Positions 62,288 through 64,000 of a stretch of 64,000 bases of DNA are shown here, in pieces. The notes under the pieces are model-generated. The model did no database searches. It was not told where the DNA came from and worked only from the letters and a program-made list of their open reading frames with translations. The DNA comes from Enoplosus armatus. Lineage: Eukaryota; Chordata; Actinopteri; Centrarchiformes; Enoplosidae. Each line of letters opens with the position of its first letter. Position 1 is the first letter of the stretch. The position numbers and the translations under genes were made by a program. The DNA is taken from NCBI RefSeq assembly GCF_043641665.1, contig NC_092190.1:7764548-7828547 (forward strand), in the 5' to 3' direction.

Positions 62288-62293
62288 TTTATT
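62288..62293 (-). terminator. candidate zic2 poly(A) signal, distal
   Basis: AATAAA on the minus strand about 795 nt after the stop. A T/GT-rich stretch follows within 60 nt, as expected of a downstream cleavage-stimulating element. Its use relative to the proximal signal is unknown. Confidence 0.5.
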
Positions 62294-62499
62294 ATATTTG
62301 TATGCAGTAAAATTCTTATCACAATAAGGAAGAAAACACCTCTTAAAACTTTGAACAAAAGCACATAACGAAACAACTGCCCATGTTTAGCTCGTAATTG
62401 TACATATTTATAGTAAAGAAACATTCTTTATAAATACTGTTTCATCTGTAGCAAGTAAATACCATAATTTAATTACAAATGGATAAATATGGCAGTTGA

Positions 62500-62507
62500 T
62501 ATTTACA
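62500..62507 (-). promoter_or_regulatory. Pumilio-type site 2 in zic2 3' UTR
   Basis: A second exact TGTAAATA on the minus strand, about 40 nt beyond the proximal poly(A) signal. It would be present only in the longer 3' UTR form. Confidence 0.35.
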
Positions 62508-62547
62508 AAAGGAAGGGTGTAGTTACAGAAAATCGAACGGCACAACG

Positions 62548-62553
62548 TTTATT
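62548..62553 (-). terminator. candidate zic2 poly(A) signal, proximal
   Basis: AATAAA on the minus strand, about 535 nt after the zic2 stop, followed by pyrimidine-rich sequence. It is the first canonical hexamer downstream of the gene. A weaker ATTAAA lies at 62468-62473. Confidence 0.5.
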
Positions 62554-62888
62554 TTCCTCACAATCTTCCAGATAGTATTTCACAATTCAAACTTGCAAAG
62601 CACAAAACATCACAAGTTAAGCCCAGCAAACTAAAATATACATTCACAAGCATAATATTGTGGTCTGTTTGAGTTAAATGTTAACTTTGGCACTCTTTCC
62701 AGTTTATAGATGTTTAGTATAGTACAATCAATTTGCCTTAGGATCACAATATTCAACATTATAGTACAATTTTAGCGTAATATGTGCACTAAAAGTCCAG
62801 TTAGAGAAATAGCTACCATTGAAGGAACATCTATACACCAAAGACTGACAAACTATCACAACCAATGGGAAAGTGGGCTTTTAGTAAT

Positions 62889-62896
62889 TATTTACA
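62889..62896 (-). promoter_or_regulatory. Pumilio-type site 1 in zic2 3' UTR
   Basis: TGTAAATA on the minus strand, an exact match to the Pumilio consensus UGUANAUA, about 190 nt after the stop codon. Confidence 0.4.
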
Positions 62897-63087
62897 ATAT
62901 GAAATACACCTCGACTATTATACATATTTTCCTCTGTTGGTAATCATCATCATCCCTGGTGAATCAAAAATAATGAAATAGAAAATAAACAAATGTTTGT
63001 GTGCCTCTGGTGTGCACGTGTCCCAATCTCCTGCTGGATGGTCCAGTGCTGTGAAATGAGTGTGTGTTGCTTCATTTCAGCTTAGTC

Positions 63088-63282
63088 CTAAACATACCAT
63101 TCACTGAAATTGGAGGATAGGCCACTGTGGCTGGTGGTGTTGTGCACAGCTGAGGCTGGGGACAGGGTGGTGTTGCTTTGGGTCTCGGTGGTGGGAGACA
63201 CCAGGCCTGGAGGTGTGGAGGATTCGTAGCCAGAGCTGGCTGCTGGTGATGAGTCTGATGCTGGTGGGGAAGATTCGTGGAC
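63088..63282 (-). CDS. zic2: zic2 terminal coding exon with stop codon
   Basis: This is the last ZIC exon. The acceptor is TTTCCCCAG, followed by V-H, which supplies the fourth zinc ligand of finger 5. A 64-residue serine/threonine/proline-rich tail follows, ending at TAG (63088-63090). Recognisable segments are [15 protein letters not shown], common to ZIC1-3, then GLVSP, and the end [12 protein letters not shown]. From family knowledge, GLVSP and SGLSSNF match ZIC2, whereas ZIC1 has TIVSP and ZIC3 has AIASA. The tail lacks the long alanine and glycine tracts of mammalian ZIC2, as expected for the fish protein. The reading frame joins the preceding exon in phase 0. Which teleost copy (zic2a or zic2b) cannot be decided here. 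Zic2 in other vertebrates sits head-to-head with zic5, which would lie beyond the right edge. Confidence 0.93.
   Translation of the reverse strand, partial: VHESSPPASDSSPAASSGYESSTPPGLVSPTTETQSNTTLSPASAVHNTTSHSGLSSNFSEWYV

Positions 63283-64000
<718 letters not shown>

Larger units (their letters stand above)
62269..63087 (-). other. zic2: zic2 3' UTR (approximate extent)
   Basis: This AT-rich, repeat-free sequence directly follows the zic2 stop codon and runs to shortly past the furthest candidate poly(A) signal. It holds two Pumilio-type sites and no credible open frame. A length of roughly 0.5-0.8 kb would be ordinary for a ZIC gene. The 3' boundary is inferred from the signals, not from transcript data. 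Confidence 0.6.

Overview
This is vertebrate nuclear DNA, almost certainly from a ray-finned (teleost, probably percomorph) fish. The evidence is spliced exons of a developmental zinc-finger gene with GT/AG introns, very frequent (CA/TG)n, (GA)n and poly-C/poly-G tracts, and degraded interspersed repeats whose wording I recognise from percomorph genomes. Nothing looks bacterial, viral or plasmid-like, and no CRISPR array is present.

Only one protein-coding gene can be supported. At the right edge, on the minus strand, lie the last two coding exons of a ZIC-family transcription factor. The middle exon (63454-63617) carries zinc finger 4 and most of finger 5. The terminal exon (63088-63282) carries the last zinc-binding histidine of finger 5 and a 64-residue tail ending in SNFSEWYV. 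The tail wording ([16 protein letters not shown]) points to zic2 rather than zic1 or zic3. Exon 1, with the N-terminal half and fingers 1-3, lies beyond position 64000. An AT-rich 3' UTR follows, with possible poly(A) signals near 62548 and 62288 and two Pumilio-type sites.

The remaining ~62 kb (1-62287) is the downstream flank of zic2 and shows no convincing exon. Long stretches of complex, non-repetitive sequence with homeodomain, SOX, PBX/MEIS and RFX-type words alternate with microsatellites. This is the layout expected of a regulatory landscape around a developmental gene. The best enhancer candidates by eye are 17165-17430, 18140-18420, 19560-19760, 29640-30180, 30775-31160, 49120-49600 and 58310-58700. 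Conservation cannot be measured here, so all are hypotheses.

Interspersed repeats are few and decayed: a tRNA-type SINE (40345-40592), a LINE-like 3' tail (34031-34190), a MITE-like piece (34371-34690), a diverged direct pair of one unknown family (42621-42935 and 45167-45510), and a percomorph-type repeat (50461-50665).

Items deserving a second look are a near-perfect hairpin with a miR-106b-like 12-mer (32273-32334), three copies of one RFX X-box-like word within 118 bases (21844-21961), and an open frame with coding-like position-specific GC bias about 1.7 kb past the zic2 stop (60934-61347).
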